Under the pieces are notes generated by a model that saw only the letters and a program-made list of their open reading frames with translations, had not been told where the DNA came from and did no database searches. From positions 1 to 50,367 of the forward strand of contig JAIYDY010000011.1 in NCBI GenBank assembly GCA_027487245.1: a DNA stretch of 50,367 nucleotides. The letters are read 5' to 3'. The stretch comes from Hyphomicrobiales bacterium. Its GTDB lineage: Bacteria; Pseudomonadota; Alphaproteobacteria; Rhizobiales; Beijerinckiaceae. Shown here piece by piece: positions 43,490-50,367 of the stretch. Within the stretch, counting starts at the first letter, position 1. Each line of letters starts with the position of its first letter. The position numbers were made by a program, and so were the translations under genes.

Positions 43490-44620
43490 ATGAAGGGCTC
43501 TGACGGCATCACGATCACCGACGTGATCGCGCATCCCCTGTCGCAGACGCTGCCGCAGCCGACCGTCACCTCCTGGGGGCGCTATGATGTGGTGTCGATC
43601 TGTCTCGTCGAAATCAGGACAGATGCAGGCGTCACCGGGGTGGGCGAGGCGCTGGCCCGCTTCTCACCGAAGGCCTACGCGGAACTGATCGAAACCTCGC
43701 TCAAGCCGCGCCTCGTCGGGCGCAACCCGACGGACATCGCCGCGCTCTGGCATGAGATGCGCCGCGCCCTGTCCGGGCGTTCGGGCGGCATGCTCTTCGA
43801 GGCCATCGCCGGCGTCGACATTGCGCTGTGGGACATTCTGGGCAAGGTCGCCAATCTGCCAATCCATCGGTTGCTTGGAGGCATGGGCCGCGCAGCCGTG
43901 CCGGTCTACGCCGCTTCGGTCAACTGGGGCGATGACGCCCGGATGGAGGCCGAGCTCGAGCGCTATCTCGAGAAGGGTTTTCCCCGCATCAAGGTGAAGG
44001 TCGCCAAAAGCGTGAAGGAGGCCTGCCGCCGCATCGAACGCCTGCGCAAGCGGGCGGGCGATGACATCGAGCTGTGTGTCGACGCCAATTGGGCCTACTC
44101 ACTGGAGGAGGCGGTGGAGGTGGGTCGCGCGCTGACCGATAACCGTTACTTCTGGTTCGAGGAACCGCTGCGCCCCGAGGATGAGGACGGCTACGAGGAG
44201 CTGCACCGCCGCTGCGCCACGCCGCTGGCCTGCGGCGAAAGCAACTACACCCTCGATCAGGCCATGCGTCTGGTCTCGCGCCGCGCCATCGCCTACCTGC
44301 AGCCGGATGTGGCGCGCGCCGGTGGCATCACCGAGACCCGGCGAATGGCCGAGTTTGCGGCGGCCCACGATGTTCAGTATGCCCCGCATATCGGCATGTC
44401 GGGTATCATCTGCGAGACGGCGAGCGTGCATCTGGCCGCCGCCATGCCGAACATCAAGGCCATGGAATGCGAGACCGACGCCAGCCCGTTCAAGACCTGG
44501 ATCACCGGCGCAGCGCCCGGCATCGAGCGCCAGGTGAATGGCATGTTGCCGGTGCCCAGTGGCCCCGGCCTCGGGCTCGAGATCGACTGGGACGCCGTGG
44601 CCCGGCTGCGCGTGACATGA
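43490..44620 (+). CDS. Enolase-superfamily sugar-acid dehydratase (mandelate racemase subgroup)
   Basis: About 376 residues from the ATG at 43490. Capping domain first, then the barrel with K-x-K (IKVKV), metal ligands Asp in CVDANW, Glu in FEEPL and Glu in ACGESN, and the catalytic His in APHIGMSG. That K-x-K/D-E-E/H set is the mandelate-racemase subgroup, mostly acid-sugar dehydratases. First gene of a plus-strand operon, divergent from the GntR gene. Substrate presumed to be a sugar acid delivered by the linked transporter. Confidence 0.93.
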   Translation: MKGSDGITITDVIAHPLSQTLPQPTVTSWGRYDVVSICLVEIRTDAGVTGVGEALARFSPKAYAELIETSLKPRLVGRNPTDIAALWHEMRRALSGRSGGMLFEAIAGVDIALWDILGKVANLPIHRLLGGMGRAAVPVYAASVNWGDDARMEAELERYLEKGFPRIKVKVAKSVKEACRRIERLRKRAGDDIELCVDANWAYSLEEAVEVGRALTDNRYFWFEEPLRPEDEDGYEELHRRCATPLACGESNYTLDQAMRLVSRRAIAYLQPDVARAGGITETRRMAEFAAAHDVQYAPHIGMSGIICETASVHLAAAMPNIKAMECETDASPFKTWITGAAPGIERQVNGMLPVPSGPGLGLEIDWDAVARLRVT

Positions 44621-44648
44621 AGCCGGACGACATGAGGGAGAGACGGCC

Positions 44649-45554
44649 GTGACGACTCAAACATCCCATGACGACATGGCAAGGGCGCTGCGCCTCGCCA
44701 TGCTGCAGGCAAACCCCGATCTCAGCCGGTTCGACCCCTTGTCGCGCATCATCTCGCACGATGATTTCTCGCGCGGCCATTGCGGCTGGTCGCAGCTGGT
44801 CGGCAATTACGAGGATGATCTGGATTCGATGCTGCCTGGCTACGCGCAGCACAGCAGCGCCATGCTCTCCACGCTTGCCCACTGGGACGCGGGCTCGCAT
44901 GGCGGCATGGATTCGTCCTACGCCCTCAAGGTGGCGACGCGTCCCCGCATCGGCGCGCAGAATGTCGTGATCAAGCGGCACACCTTCCGAAAGCGCGGGC
45001 CGATCCGCTTCGAAGCCTATGTCACCTTCAAGCCGGAAGCGACCGAGCTGCGCCTGAGCGAAGCGGACGTCCGCTCAATCGGATTCCTGTTCGATCTCCA
45101 GGGTGGCGACCAAGATGGTGCCACGCACCGCGTGATGCCGCACCTGCGCTATCTCAATGCCGAGAACGGCGCTCTCGCACAGAAATGGCAATTCAAGTCG
45201 GAAACGACACCGTTCAAGCCAGTTGGGCATACCAACTCGACCGCCACCCACTATCATCTTGCACCGGAAGGCTGGCGAGACTTGCCCGGAGCCAGCCAGC
45301 GCCTATGCTACAATGAGATCCCGACCAAGGTGAACTGGACCTATCTGCGTTTCGACTTCGACCTGGAGACGATGCAGGCCACCGGCTTTCGCTGCAATGA
45401 CCGCGTGTTCGATGTCGGCGGTTTCGAGCCCATCAGCATTCCGGCGATGAAGAACCTCTGGTGCATGCTGAACTTCTGCATGTTCGTCGAGACGGACACA
45501 GCCAAGCGCGCCTTCCTCTATGTCGATTCCATCTGCATATCGGGTGATTTCTGA
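44649..45554 (+). CDS. Uncharacterised beta-rich cytosolic protein (DUF6772-like)
   Basis: 301 residues from a GTG with a gaggga ribosome binding site. There is no signal peptide. Strings such as ISHDDFSRGHCGWSQLVGNY, SYALKVATRP, GPIRFEAYVTFKP, IGFLFDLQGG, WTYLRFDFDLETM and FRCNDRVFDVG look like alternating strands of a jelly-roll/concanavalin-type sandwich. I believe it matches DUF6772, but that is from memory. It sits 28 bases after the dehydratase and overlaps the next gene by one base. A sugar-binding or isomerising role is possible; nothing proves it. Confidence 0.75.
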   Translation: MTTQTSHDDMARALRLAMLQANPDLSRFDPLSRIISHDDFSRGHCGWSQLVGNYEDDLDSMLPGYAQHSSAMLSTLAHWDAGSHGGMDSSYALKVATRPRIGAQNVVIKRHTFRKRGPIRFEAYVTFKPEATELRLSEADVRSIGFLFDLQGGDQDGATHRVMPHLRYLNAENGALAQKWQFKSETTPFKPVGHTNSTATHYHLAPEGWRDLPGASQRLCYNEIPTKVNWTYLRFDFDLETMQATGFRCNDRVFDVGGFEPISIPAMKNLWCMLNFCMFVETDTAKRAFLYVDSICISGDF

Positions 45555-45889
45555 TGCTGGCCGAAAACATCACAGCCATTGTCGCGCGCAACGAACGCTG
45601 GACCGGTGCCGCAGCCAGCGAGCCTTACGAGGCGGGCTGGGCGCGCGAGGCCGTTGTCTTCATCCGGGCGCTCAAGCAGCCCGGCGGCAAACAGCCCGTG
45701 GTCCGCGTCGAGATCTCGCCTGACGGCATGCGCTGGCTGCCGGAGGGCGCGCACGTGCCCATGCCCACGACGGAGGACGGGATGGCTATCCTCCGCGTCA
45801 GCCATTTCGGCAACTGGCTGCGCGTGGCGGCCGATTTCGCGCCGGACGCCCATTCCACGGTGCTGGTCACCATCCACCTGAAGGGCTGA
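45554..45889 (+). CDS. Uncharacterised small beta-rich protein
   Basis: 111 residues. The ATG overlaps the preceding stop (TGATG), so translation is coupled. The sequence has WAREAVVFIRALK, VRVEISPDGMRWLPEG, LRVSHFGNWLRVAADF and STVLVTIHLKG, a strand-rich pattern like small beta-sandwich modules; no signal peptide and no catalytic motif. It is the third gene of the dehydratase operon and may partner the preceding protein. Not recognised otherwise. Confidence 0.72.
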   Translation: MLAENITAIVARNERWTGAAASEPYEAGWAREAVVFIRALKQPGGKQPVVRVEISPDGMRWLPEGAHVPMPTTEDGMAILRVSHFGNWLRVAADFAPDAHSTVLVTIHLKG

Positions 45890-45939
45890 CGGTTCAGCGC
45901 AGATCGCATGACGCGACAAGGGGCGCAGGGCCCGGTCGC

Positions 45940-46245
45940 TCAGGCGGTGTTCGGCGCATTGCAGAAGCGGATGGCGATGTCCGCGAAGATGTCGGCGAGG
46001 GCCTCGACGGAAGCCGTCGTCGTCCATTCGGAGGCGGCATGCGCCCAGCCGCTATCGGCGCCGAACGGCACGCAAGGGATACCGGTGTCGTGCAGGATCG
46101 CGCAATTGGGCCAGAGTGGTTCGCCACGCCAGGCCGGCGTTGTTCCCAGACGCACGGTCGCGGCTATGTGTGAATCGGCTTGGGAGATTGATCCCGTTAG
46201 GCGTCCAGAAATGACTCCGGTGCTCCCGAACTTTATTGAATGATA
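45940..46245 (-). pseudogene. Truncated C-terminal part of an unrecognised protein
   Basis: A minus-strand frame without a start codon reads TGVISGRLTG, then ADSHIAATVRLGTTPAWRGE, then CVPFGADSGWAHAASEWT to a stop at 45940. The residue pattern is coding-like, and GADSGWAHAASEW recalls the C-terminal end of M20-type peptidases (gly-rich loop plus His). Upstream the frame hits TGA near 46250. It appears to be the 3' remnant of a deleted hydrolase gene convergent with the sugar-acid operon. Confidence 0.45.
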
Positions 46246-46512
46246 TCACATTACTACCGGTGTTTTGGCAGGGTCAGCCTTTGGAGCCGATTGGGGGTCA
46301 ATTGGCGTGCCGGTTGAAAGAACGGCGCAGGCGTTCCGTCGTGATCGCGCGCGACAGCCAAGTGGCGATGCTGAGGGCGTCGTGCTGATCGCCGGTGCGA
46401 TGCTTTTTCGCGAAGCCGCGTGACCACCGCCCGTGCTGGCGGCGAGACAATCAATGCACTAGCATTCCGCCCGGACCGCTCGGTGCGAGCCGATCAACCA
46501 GAAAGGTGATTG
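46246..46512. other. Intergenic region with no recognised gene
   Basis: This stretch holds the presumed promoter of the small secreted protein gene at 46513. Only short unsupported frames cross it. Confidence 0.4.
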
Positions 46513-46815
46513 ATGACGCGACTTATCATCCTGACATGTATCGTCTGGGCGATTGCAAATGCAAGTCCGGCGCAGGCTGAAGATGTGCCCCGCTTTGATG
46601 TCGGGCTTTTTTGCCAGGCCAACGCCTCGGCACGCGGCGGAGCCACTTCTTGCCGGCGGGCAGAAGAAACCCAGAGGGTCCTGCTGACCGAAAATTGGGA
46701 GACCTTTCCAAAACAGCGCAAGCATTTCTGTGTGCAATCGGTCAGCTTCAAGCCGCGCTCGGAGCGTTCCTACCAGATGCTGGCACAATGCCTCGAGGAC
46801 AGGACGACGAGCTGA
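46513..46815 (+). CDS. Small secreted cysteine-containing protein
   Basis: 100 residues from the ATG at 46513 (gaaagg ribosome binding site). A signal peptide (MTRLIILTCIVWAIANASPAQA) is followed by about 78 mature residues with four Cys (LFCQA, SCRRA, HFCVQ, AQCLED), enough for two disulfides. The pattern CRRAEETQRVLL...W-x-x-F...C...SY-x-x-L-x-x-C recurs in small periplasmic proteins of rhizobia, but the function is unknown. Convergent with the anti-sigma gene. Confidence 0.72.
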   Translation: MTRLIILTCIVWAIANASPAQAEDVPRFDVGLFCQANASARGGATSCRRAEETQRVLLTENWETFPKQRKHFCVQSVSFKPRSERSYQMLAQCLEDRTTS

Positions 46816-46861
46816 TTGAGTGTCCGGCCATCAGCCGCCGCTCAAGGCCATGGCTTGGACA

Positions 46862-47650
46862 TCAATGGCTGCTGAATTTGCCATGCGCGACGACCGGGCC
46901 CTGGGCTGTGCCGCCCCGGGCAACGGGCACCGGCTCCAAGGTGATCACCAGTCCTGCCATGAGATTGGCAAACCGCAGCATGTCGCCAGTGAGATCGAGG
47001 TTGACCGGCTTCAGCGGATCAAGCGCGCCAAGTCCGATCGGGTCGCCGTCATCATTGGGCACAAGCCATAGAAACGGGATGCCTGCCCTCGAGGGCAGGG
47101 TCGAGGCCGGCACGATGATCAGCCTGCCGCGATCGCCATCATAGGTGGCGACATACTCCGGCGGGCCATCTCGCGGCATGATCTGGCTGACCAGCAGCAC
47201 GCGTTCGGATGGGATCGTGGCAACGTCCTGCCGTGCGGGAGATGGCGGCGGGATGGACGGTTGGAGCAAAACCGCAATCAGCACAGTGGCAGCCGCCGCA
47301 AAGCCAGCCGCCGCCATGCCGCGCCAGAACACGACACTTTGCATCATGCCAGCAGGCCGTGTTGGCAAGTTCGGGGATGATTGTGCGACAGGCTGTCTGG
47401 CAGACGAAGCCAGGTCATCCACCAGCGCAGTTTGCAGCCGCTGGAGAACACGGGGATCGGGCGACACCGCTGGCGCCTCCAGCGCAAGCGTGGCGAAATC
47501 GTCGCTCCATTGCTGCACCTCGGCTGCGAGCAAGGGATCACGCGCCAGCTCTGCCTTGGCCTCGTCACCGGCCACGAGCCCAAGAGCGATCTCACCCGCC
47601 AGCGCGGTGCGCATCCTTGCTGCGTCGTCGTGATCGGTTGCCTTGCTCAT
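46862..47650 (-). CDS. Anti-sigma factor (RskA-like)
   Basis: 262 residues. The N-terminal cytoplasmic anti-sigma domain (about residues 1-95) begins with AGEIALGLVAGDEAKAEL and WSDDFATLA. One membrane helix follows (FWRGMAAAGFAAAATVLIAVLLQP, about 108-131). The periplasmic RskA C-terminal domain has YVATYDGDRGRLIIVPA, FLWLVPNDDGDPIGLGAL and LAGLVITLEPV. The ATG overlaps the sigma-factor stop, the standard arrangement for a cognate pair. It should hold the sigma factor at the membrane until proteolysed. Confidence 0.92.
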   Translation of the reverse strand: MSKATDHDDAARMRTALAGEIALGLVAGDEAKAELARDPLLAAEVQQWSDDFATLALEAPAVSPDPRVLQRLQTALVDDLASSARQPVAQSSPNLPTRPAGMMQSVVFWRGMAAAGFAAAATVLIAVLLQPSIPPPSPARQDVATIPSERVLLVSQIMPRDGPPEYVATYDGDRGRLIIVPASTLPSRAGIPFLWLVPNDDGDPIGLGALDPLKPVNLDLTGDMLRFANLMAGLVITLEPVPVARGGTAQGPVVAHGKFSSH

Positions 47651-48255
47651 GTCCCGTCCATGCAGGCGCGCAGTTTCATCAAGCCGCGCCGGATCCTGCT
47701 CTTGACCGTCGAAAGCGGGAGTCCCTCGCGCGTTGCCAGTTGATCATATGTAAACCCGTCAAAGAAGGCGGCACGTATCATGCGCTGTTGATCATGCTCG
47801 ATAGACCCAAGGCAGCCATGCAGCCTGTCATGATCCTGCCCGGTGATGATCTGATCAAGGACAGGGGTCGAGCCGTCATCGACCTCGATGTCATCAAGCG
47901 GATCGAGCAGGCCCGACCGGGAGCGCTCGGAGCGCAGCCGGTCGATGGCGCGGTTGCGGGCGATGACCGCCAGCCAGGTCATGGGCGCGCTTTTGAGCGG
48001 ATCATAGGATGACGCCTGTTTCCAGACATTCATGTAAGTATCCTGCAAGACTTCTTCAGCCAGTGCCGCCTGCCGCACAACGGCAAGAATGACGCCGTTG
48101 AGTTTACCGCTCGTCAGGGCGTATAGCCGCTGCATGGCCTGTTCATCGTGCTGGGCGACCCGCATCAGCAGATCGGCCAGCACGATGCGCCCAGCATCAC
48201 GGATGTCAGCGCTCTTGTCATGCCTTGATGTCATGCGGCTCTTCAGCGCTGTCAT
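47647..48255 (-). CDS. ECF RNA polymerase sigma factor (SigK-like)
   Basis: 202 residues with region 2 (MQRLYALTSGKLNGVILAVV...AEEVLQDTYMNVWKQASSYDP, ending APMTWLAVIARNRAIDRLR) and region 4 (AAFFDGFTYDQLATREGLPLSTVKSRIRRGLMKLR). Length and the region 2.3/2.4 sequence match the ECF group paired with RskA anti-sigmas. An aaaggatcag ribosome binding site precedes the ATG. It lies 74 bases downstream of the fasciclin gene on the same strand. Confidence 0.93.
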   Translation of the reverse strand: MTALKSRMTSRHDKSADIRDAGRIVLADLLMRVAQHDEQAMQRLYALTSGKLNGVILAVVRQAALAEEVLQDTYMNVWKQASSYDPLKSAPMTWLAVIARNRAIDRLRSERSRSGLLDPLDDIEVDDGSTPVLDQIITGQDHDRLHGCLGSIEHDQQRMIRAAFFDGFTYDQLATREGLPLSTVKSRIRRGLMKLRACMDGT

Positions 48256-48329
48256 CTGATCCTTTGCGTCGCTCGTTTTGCTTACGCGCAGGTTTCCGGA
48301 TTGGTTCAGCCTGCCCTTCAGCTATCGGT

Positions 48330-48833
48330 TCAACGCTTCCGCTGCCCAGGGATCAGGACGCGGTCGATGACGTGAATCACGCCATTGCTTGTGTTGATGT
48401 CGGCTTTTGTCACCCGCGCGCCATCGATACGGACAATCCCGTTGCGGCGCACGGCGCGGATGCTGTTGCTGCTATTGAGGGTCTGAACCAGTGTCGGACG
48501 GTGTGGTACATCCTTGGCCTCGATGCGTGATCCAACCACATGATAGGTCAGGATCGCCTGCAGCTGCGCCTTGTTCTCTGGCTTCAGCAGGCTTTCGACC
48601 GTACCGGCAGGCAGGCGGCGGAAGGCACGATCAGTGGGTGCGAGCACGGTCAGCGGACCGGGCGCGCTCAGGGCCGGCACGAGACCAGCCGCTTTCGCAG
48701 CGGCGATCAGGGTCTGGAACTGACCGGCTGCCGCGGCTGTTTCAACGATGTTTCGGCTCTGCGCCACGGCCGGTGCCGCACCAATGAAGGCTGCGAATGT
48801 GGCGGCGAGGGCAAATCTCTTGATCAATGTCAT
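48330..48833 (-). CDS. Secreted fasciclin (FAS1) domain protein
   Basis: 167 residues from the ATG at 48833 (aaaggac ribosome binding site). A signal peptide (MTLIKRFALAATFAAFIGAAPAVAQ) precedes one FAS1 domain: IVETAAAAGQFQTLIAAAKAAGL, the H1 motif LTVLAPTDRAFRRLP, LTYHVVGSRI (YH motif) and the H2 motif INTSNGVIHVIDRVLIP. Single-domain FAS1 proteins (MPT70, Nex18) are secreted or periplasmic adhesion proteins. The gene is directly upstream of the ECF sigma/anti-sigma pair and is a likely regulon member. Confidence 0.93.
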   Translation of the reverse strand: MTLIKRFALAATFAAFIGAAPAVAQSRNIVETAAAAGQFQTLIAAAKAAGLVPALSAPGPLTVLAPTDRAFRRLPAGTVESLLKPENKAQLQAILTYHVVGSRIEAKDVPHRPTLVQTLNSSNSIRAVRRNGIVRIDGARVTKADINTSNGVIHVIDRVLIPGQRKR

Positions 48834-49040
48834 CGGGGGTCCTTTTGCGGTTTTGCGGGTTGCGGTGAAAGCTACGCAAACACCTGCGAAAAAGACGCAG
48901 CTGCCCATCAGCAAAGGGAAACCCTTGGTTCCTGAGTTCTGTGCCGGAGAACCTGTCAGAGGACGCTCCTCTTGCAAGGTGGGGGCCCGCCCGGCGGTGC
49001 CAGAAGACAATCGGCTTGCCTTTGAAGAGGCACCGGCGTC

Positions 49041-49352
49041 TGAACCGCCCCCGGTTTGTCGGAGGCTCCAACTTCCAAATAGGATGGAGCCATGATGAGC
49101 AAGACGACGAACAAGTCTTCTCCCGAGGTACGCGAGTGCGCCGTGCGATTGGTGCTGGATCACGAGGGCGATTGCCCCTCGCGTTGGGCAGCCTGCCAAT
49201 CGGTTTCCGCCAAGATCGGCTGCTCGGCGCAGACGCTGCTTGACTGGGTGAAGAAGGCAGAAGCCGAAGAGCGCTTCTACGCCATTCTGGAACAGCCAGC
49301 CATGGCGGCATAACTTAACCCAAACAACCTCCGGCGAACCGGGGGCGGTTCA
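49041..49352 (+). mobile_element. Miniature, internally deleted IS3-family element (312 bp)
   Basis: The 25-base terminal inverted repeats at 49041-49065 and 49328-49352 match at 23 of 25 positions; both outer ends read TGAACCGCCCCCGG inward. Inside is one short frame fusing an OrfA start to an OrfB end. No obvious target-site duplication is seen (gtc on the left, cgg on the right). With intact ends it could be mobilised in trans by a full-length relative. Confidence 0.85.
49095..49313 (+). pseudogene. In-frame fusion of IS3 OrfA N-terminus and OrfB C-terminus
   Basis: The 72-residue frame starts [20 protein letters not shown] and continues [28 protein letters not shown], an IS3-family OrfA helix-turn-helix. 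It then ends [16 protein letters not shown], the typical C-terminal end of OrfB. The DDE catalytic core is absent, so it cannot transpose itself. It could still bind the IS ends and act as a repressor of related elements. Confidence 0.8.
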
Positions 49353-49680
49353 CGGCGGGTCTGGCTCCGCCTCCGGACCGGATGCCGAAGGTGAGACCGG
49401 CTTGCCAACGTCTTCGGGCCTGACCTGCCGGGAAGGCTGGTCGTCGTCCTGTGGGATCATTGAGAAGAGGTCGAGATCAGCGGATGCGGATTGTTTCGCG
49501 ATGACGTGCGGACGGCTGTTTACCGTTTCCCCGAAAGCACGTCCTGCGCTGATGTGAATTTGCAGTGCTTGAGAAAAATGAACCCGAACTGCAACGGGTT
49601 CAACCCCCGTAACGTCGATGGGTGTGAATACCCTCGAGCTTGTCGCGTCCCCATCAGAGCCACCGTGTGGGGCTGGATGT
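49353..49680 (-). pseudogene. Unrecognised reading frame truncated at the end of the mini-IS3
   Basis: A minus-strand frame without a visible start codon reads ISAGRAFGETVNSRPHVIAK, then SADLDLFSMIPQDDD and a Pro/Glu-rich tail EAEPDPP. It stops exactly at the TGA that begins the IS terminal repeat (49350-49352). The residue pattern looks like a genuine C-terminal coding tail cut short by the insertion. No family recognised; it may be chance. Confidence 0.3.
49579..49602. repeat. Perfect 8-bp inverted repeat
   Basis: TGAACCCG-aactgcaa-CGGGTTCA forms a perfect 8-bp stem with an 8-base loop in the gap before the last gene. There is no U-run on either side. Its GGTTCAA string resembles a tRNA T-arm, but no tRNA fold is present. 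Purpose unknown. Confidence 0.4.
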
Positions 49681-49972
49681 GGGGCTGGAAAAGCAAGAGT
49701 CCAAAAAAGTTATATAAAACAGGTTCTTAGTTGAAAAAATGGCGGTGGATCGGACAGCGGATGCGAACGTTCTGCTCCGGTTCCTGCGCAACCTATCGCA
49801 ACTGGGGCAGTTGCTGCGCTGATCTTTGCGCGGTCGAGCAACAAGAGTGTCGGATTTTGTCTTTGTCCTTCCGGCATGTGATGCAGACAGCATCAATGGG
49901 GTGCTGGAATAAAACGCCAAGGTAGACTTCAGTCGAGGGGAACCGTTATCGTGTGGCGGGGAGAGCTTCACC

Positions 49973-50367
49973 ATGGACCATGCGCAGATTCTGGCCCTGA
50001 TCGCAGCCCTTTCCGGCACGCCGGAGGTTGATCCGTTTGCGCCATTGCGGGCAGAGGCCACCAGGCCAGGCGCTGTTGTCAGCGTCGAGCCATGCCCCCG
50101 TCCTTTGCCTGCCAATGAAATCGAAGGCGTAAGCCTGCTCTGTGGCCGAGTGAAAGTCGCGGAGGATCGCTCGAAACCGGGTGGCAGCACGGTGTCCCTG
50201 GCTTTTGCCGTTCTCAAGGCGACCTCGCGCTTCCCGGAGGTTGATCCGGTCATTTACCTGCAAGGTGGACCCGGTGGCAGCGCGGTTGCCCAGATTCCGT
50301 TGATCGAGCGCATTTTCCGGCCTTGGCGGGACAGGCGTGATGTTGTGATGTTCGACCAGCGTTCGGC
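49973..50367 (+). CDS. Alpha/beta hydrolase, proline-iminopeptidase/TAP-like (partial, runs off the right edge)
   Basis: The first 131 codons are visible. After a weakly hydrophobic N-terminus (MDHAQILALIAALSG) comes CPRPLPANEIEGVSLLCGRVKVAEDRSKPGG, typical of the TAP/tricorn-interacting-type hydrolases, then VIYLQGGPGGSA (oxyanion-hole loop) and VVMFDQRS. The nucleophile elbow (GxSxG) lies beyond the window. A ggggagag ribosome binding site precedes the ATG. A 15-base string (ccggaggttgatccg) occurs twice, encoding PEVDP at both places. Confidence 0.82.
   Translation, partial: MDHAQILALIAALSGTPEVDPFAPLRAEATRPGAVVSVEPCPRPLPANEIEGVSLLCGRVKVAEDRSKPGGSTVSLAFAVLKATSRFPEVDPVIYLQGGPGGSAVAQIPLIERIFRPWRDRRDVVMFDQRS

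Noticed and set aside
49579..49602. A tRNA T-arm-like GGTTCAA hairpin
   Set aside because: No acceptor, D or anticodon arm can be folded around it, so it is listed only as an inverted repeat.
50021..50248. A 15-base string occurring twice (ccggaggttgatccg at 50021-50035 and 50234-50248)
   Set aside because: Both copies lie inside the same hydrolase gene and encode the same short peptide. Two copies only, with no flanking similarity, so not treated as a mobile or regulatory repeat.
1..50367. CRISPR arrays, rRNA, tRNA and riboswitches
   Set aside because: No regularly spaced repeats, no conserved rRNA strings and no cloverleaf were seen by eye on either strand. A covariance-model scan would be needed to exclude small RNAs.

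Overview
The window is a chromosomal segment, GC-rich by eye, of an alphaproteobacterium that is probably in the Hyphomicrobiales (rhizobia/Bosea-like). The clues are an aapJQM-type amino acid transporter, an ExoD protein, a DUF992 protein, many solute-binding-protein ABC systems, and long runs of catabolic genes joined by ATGA start/stop overlaps. No rRNA, tRNA or CRISPR array was seen. The last gene runs off the right edge, and a possible EAL-domain gene runs off the left edge.

Layout. 1-7 kb holds miscellaneous single genes: a Gfo/Idh/MocA dehydrogenase, a SOUL haem-binding protein, a secreted protein, a CPBP membrane protease, a DUF992 protein, an Old Yellow Enzyme and an ExoD protein. 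7-11.3 kb is a complete polar amino acid ABC importer with an aminotransferase. It is divergent from a LysR regulator followed by hyuA-hyuB (hydantoinase/oxoprolinase family). 16.9-20.3 kb is aapJ-aapQ-aapM without aapP, with a strong hairpin after aapJ, followed by convergent FAD amine oxidase and amidohydrolase genes.

23.5-32.7 kb is a tightly coupled minus-strand operon: GntR regulator, amidase, a 51-residue small protein, a peptide-type ABC importer (binding protein, two permeases, two ATPases), an isochorismatase-family hydrolase and a glutaredoxin-DinB fusion. It diverges from an isocitrate lyase/PEP mutase-family lyase across a GntR-type palindrome. LeuC/LeuD-type dehydratase subunits and a catalytically atypical SDR follow. 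Together these look like an uncharacterised pathway for an amide- or carbamoyl-containing substrate, and they are the best candidate for a new system here.

37.5-45.9 kb is a sugar/sugar-acid locus. A GntR-SDR-binding protein-MalF-MalG-UgpC operon diverges, across a perfect AACTTAG/CTAAGTT palindrome, from an enolase-superfamily dehydratase and two uncharacterised beta-rich proteins. 46-50 kb carries a small secreted protein and a fasciclin - ECF sigma - anti-sigma module resembling SigK/RskA/MPT70. It ends with a miniature IS3-family element with intact ends and the start of an alpha/beta hydrolase.

Scars of mobile DNA and gene decay lie between the blocks: an IS3/IS6-like transposase chimera near 37 kb, an ankyrin remnant near 16.7 kb, a TraB-like remnant near 3.1 kb and a truncated reading frame near 46.1 kb. 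This suggests the catabolic blocks were assembled by rearrangement. All functional calls come from reading motifs and gene order; no database search was run.
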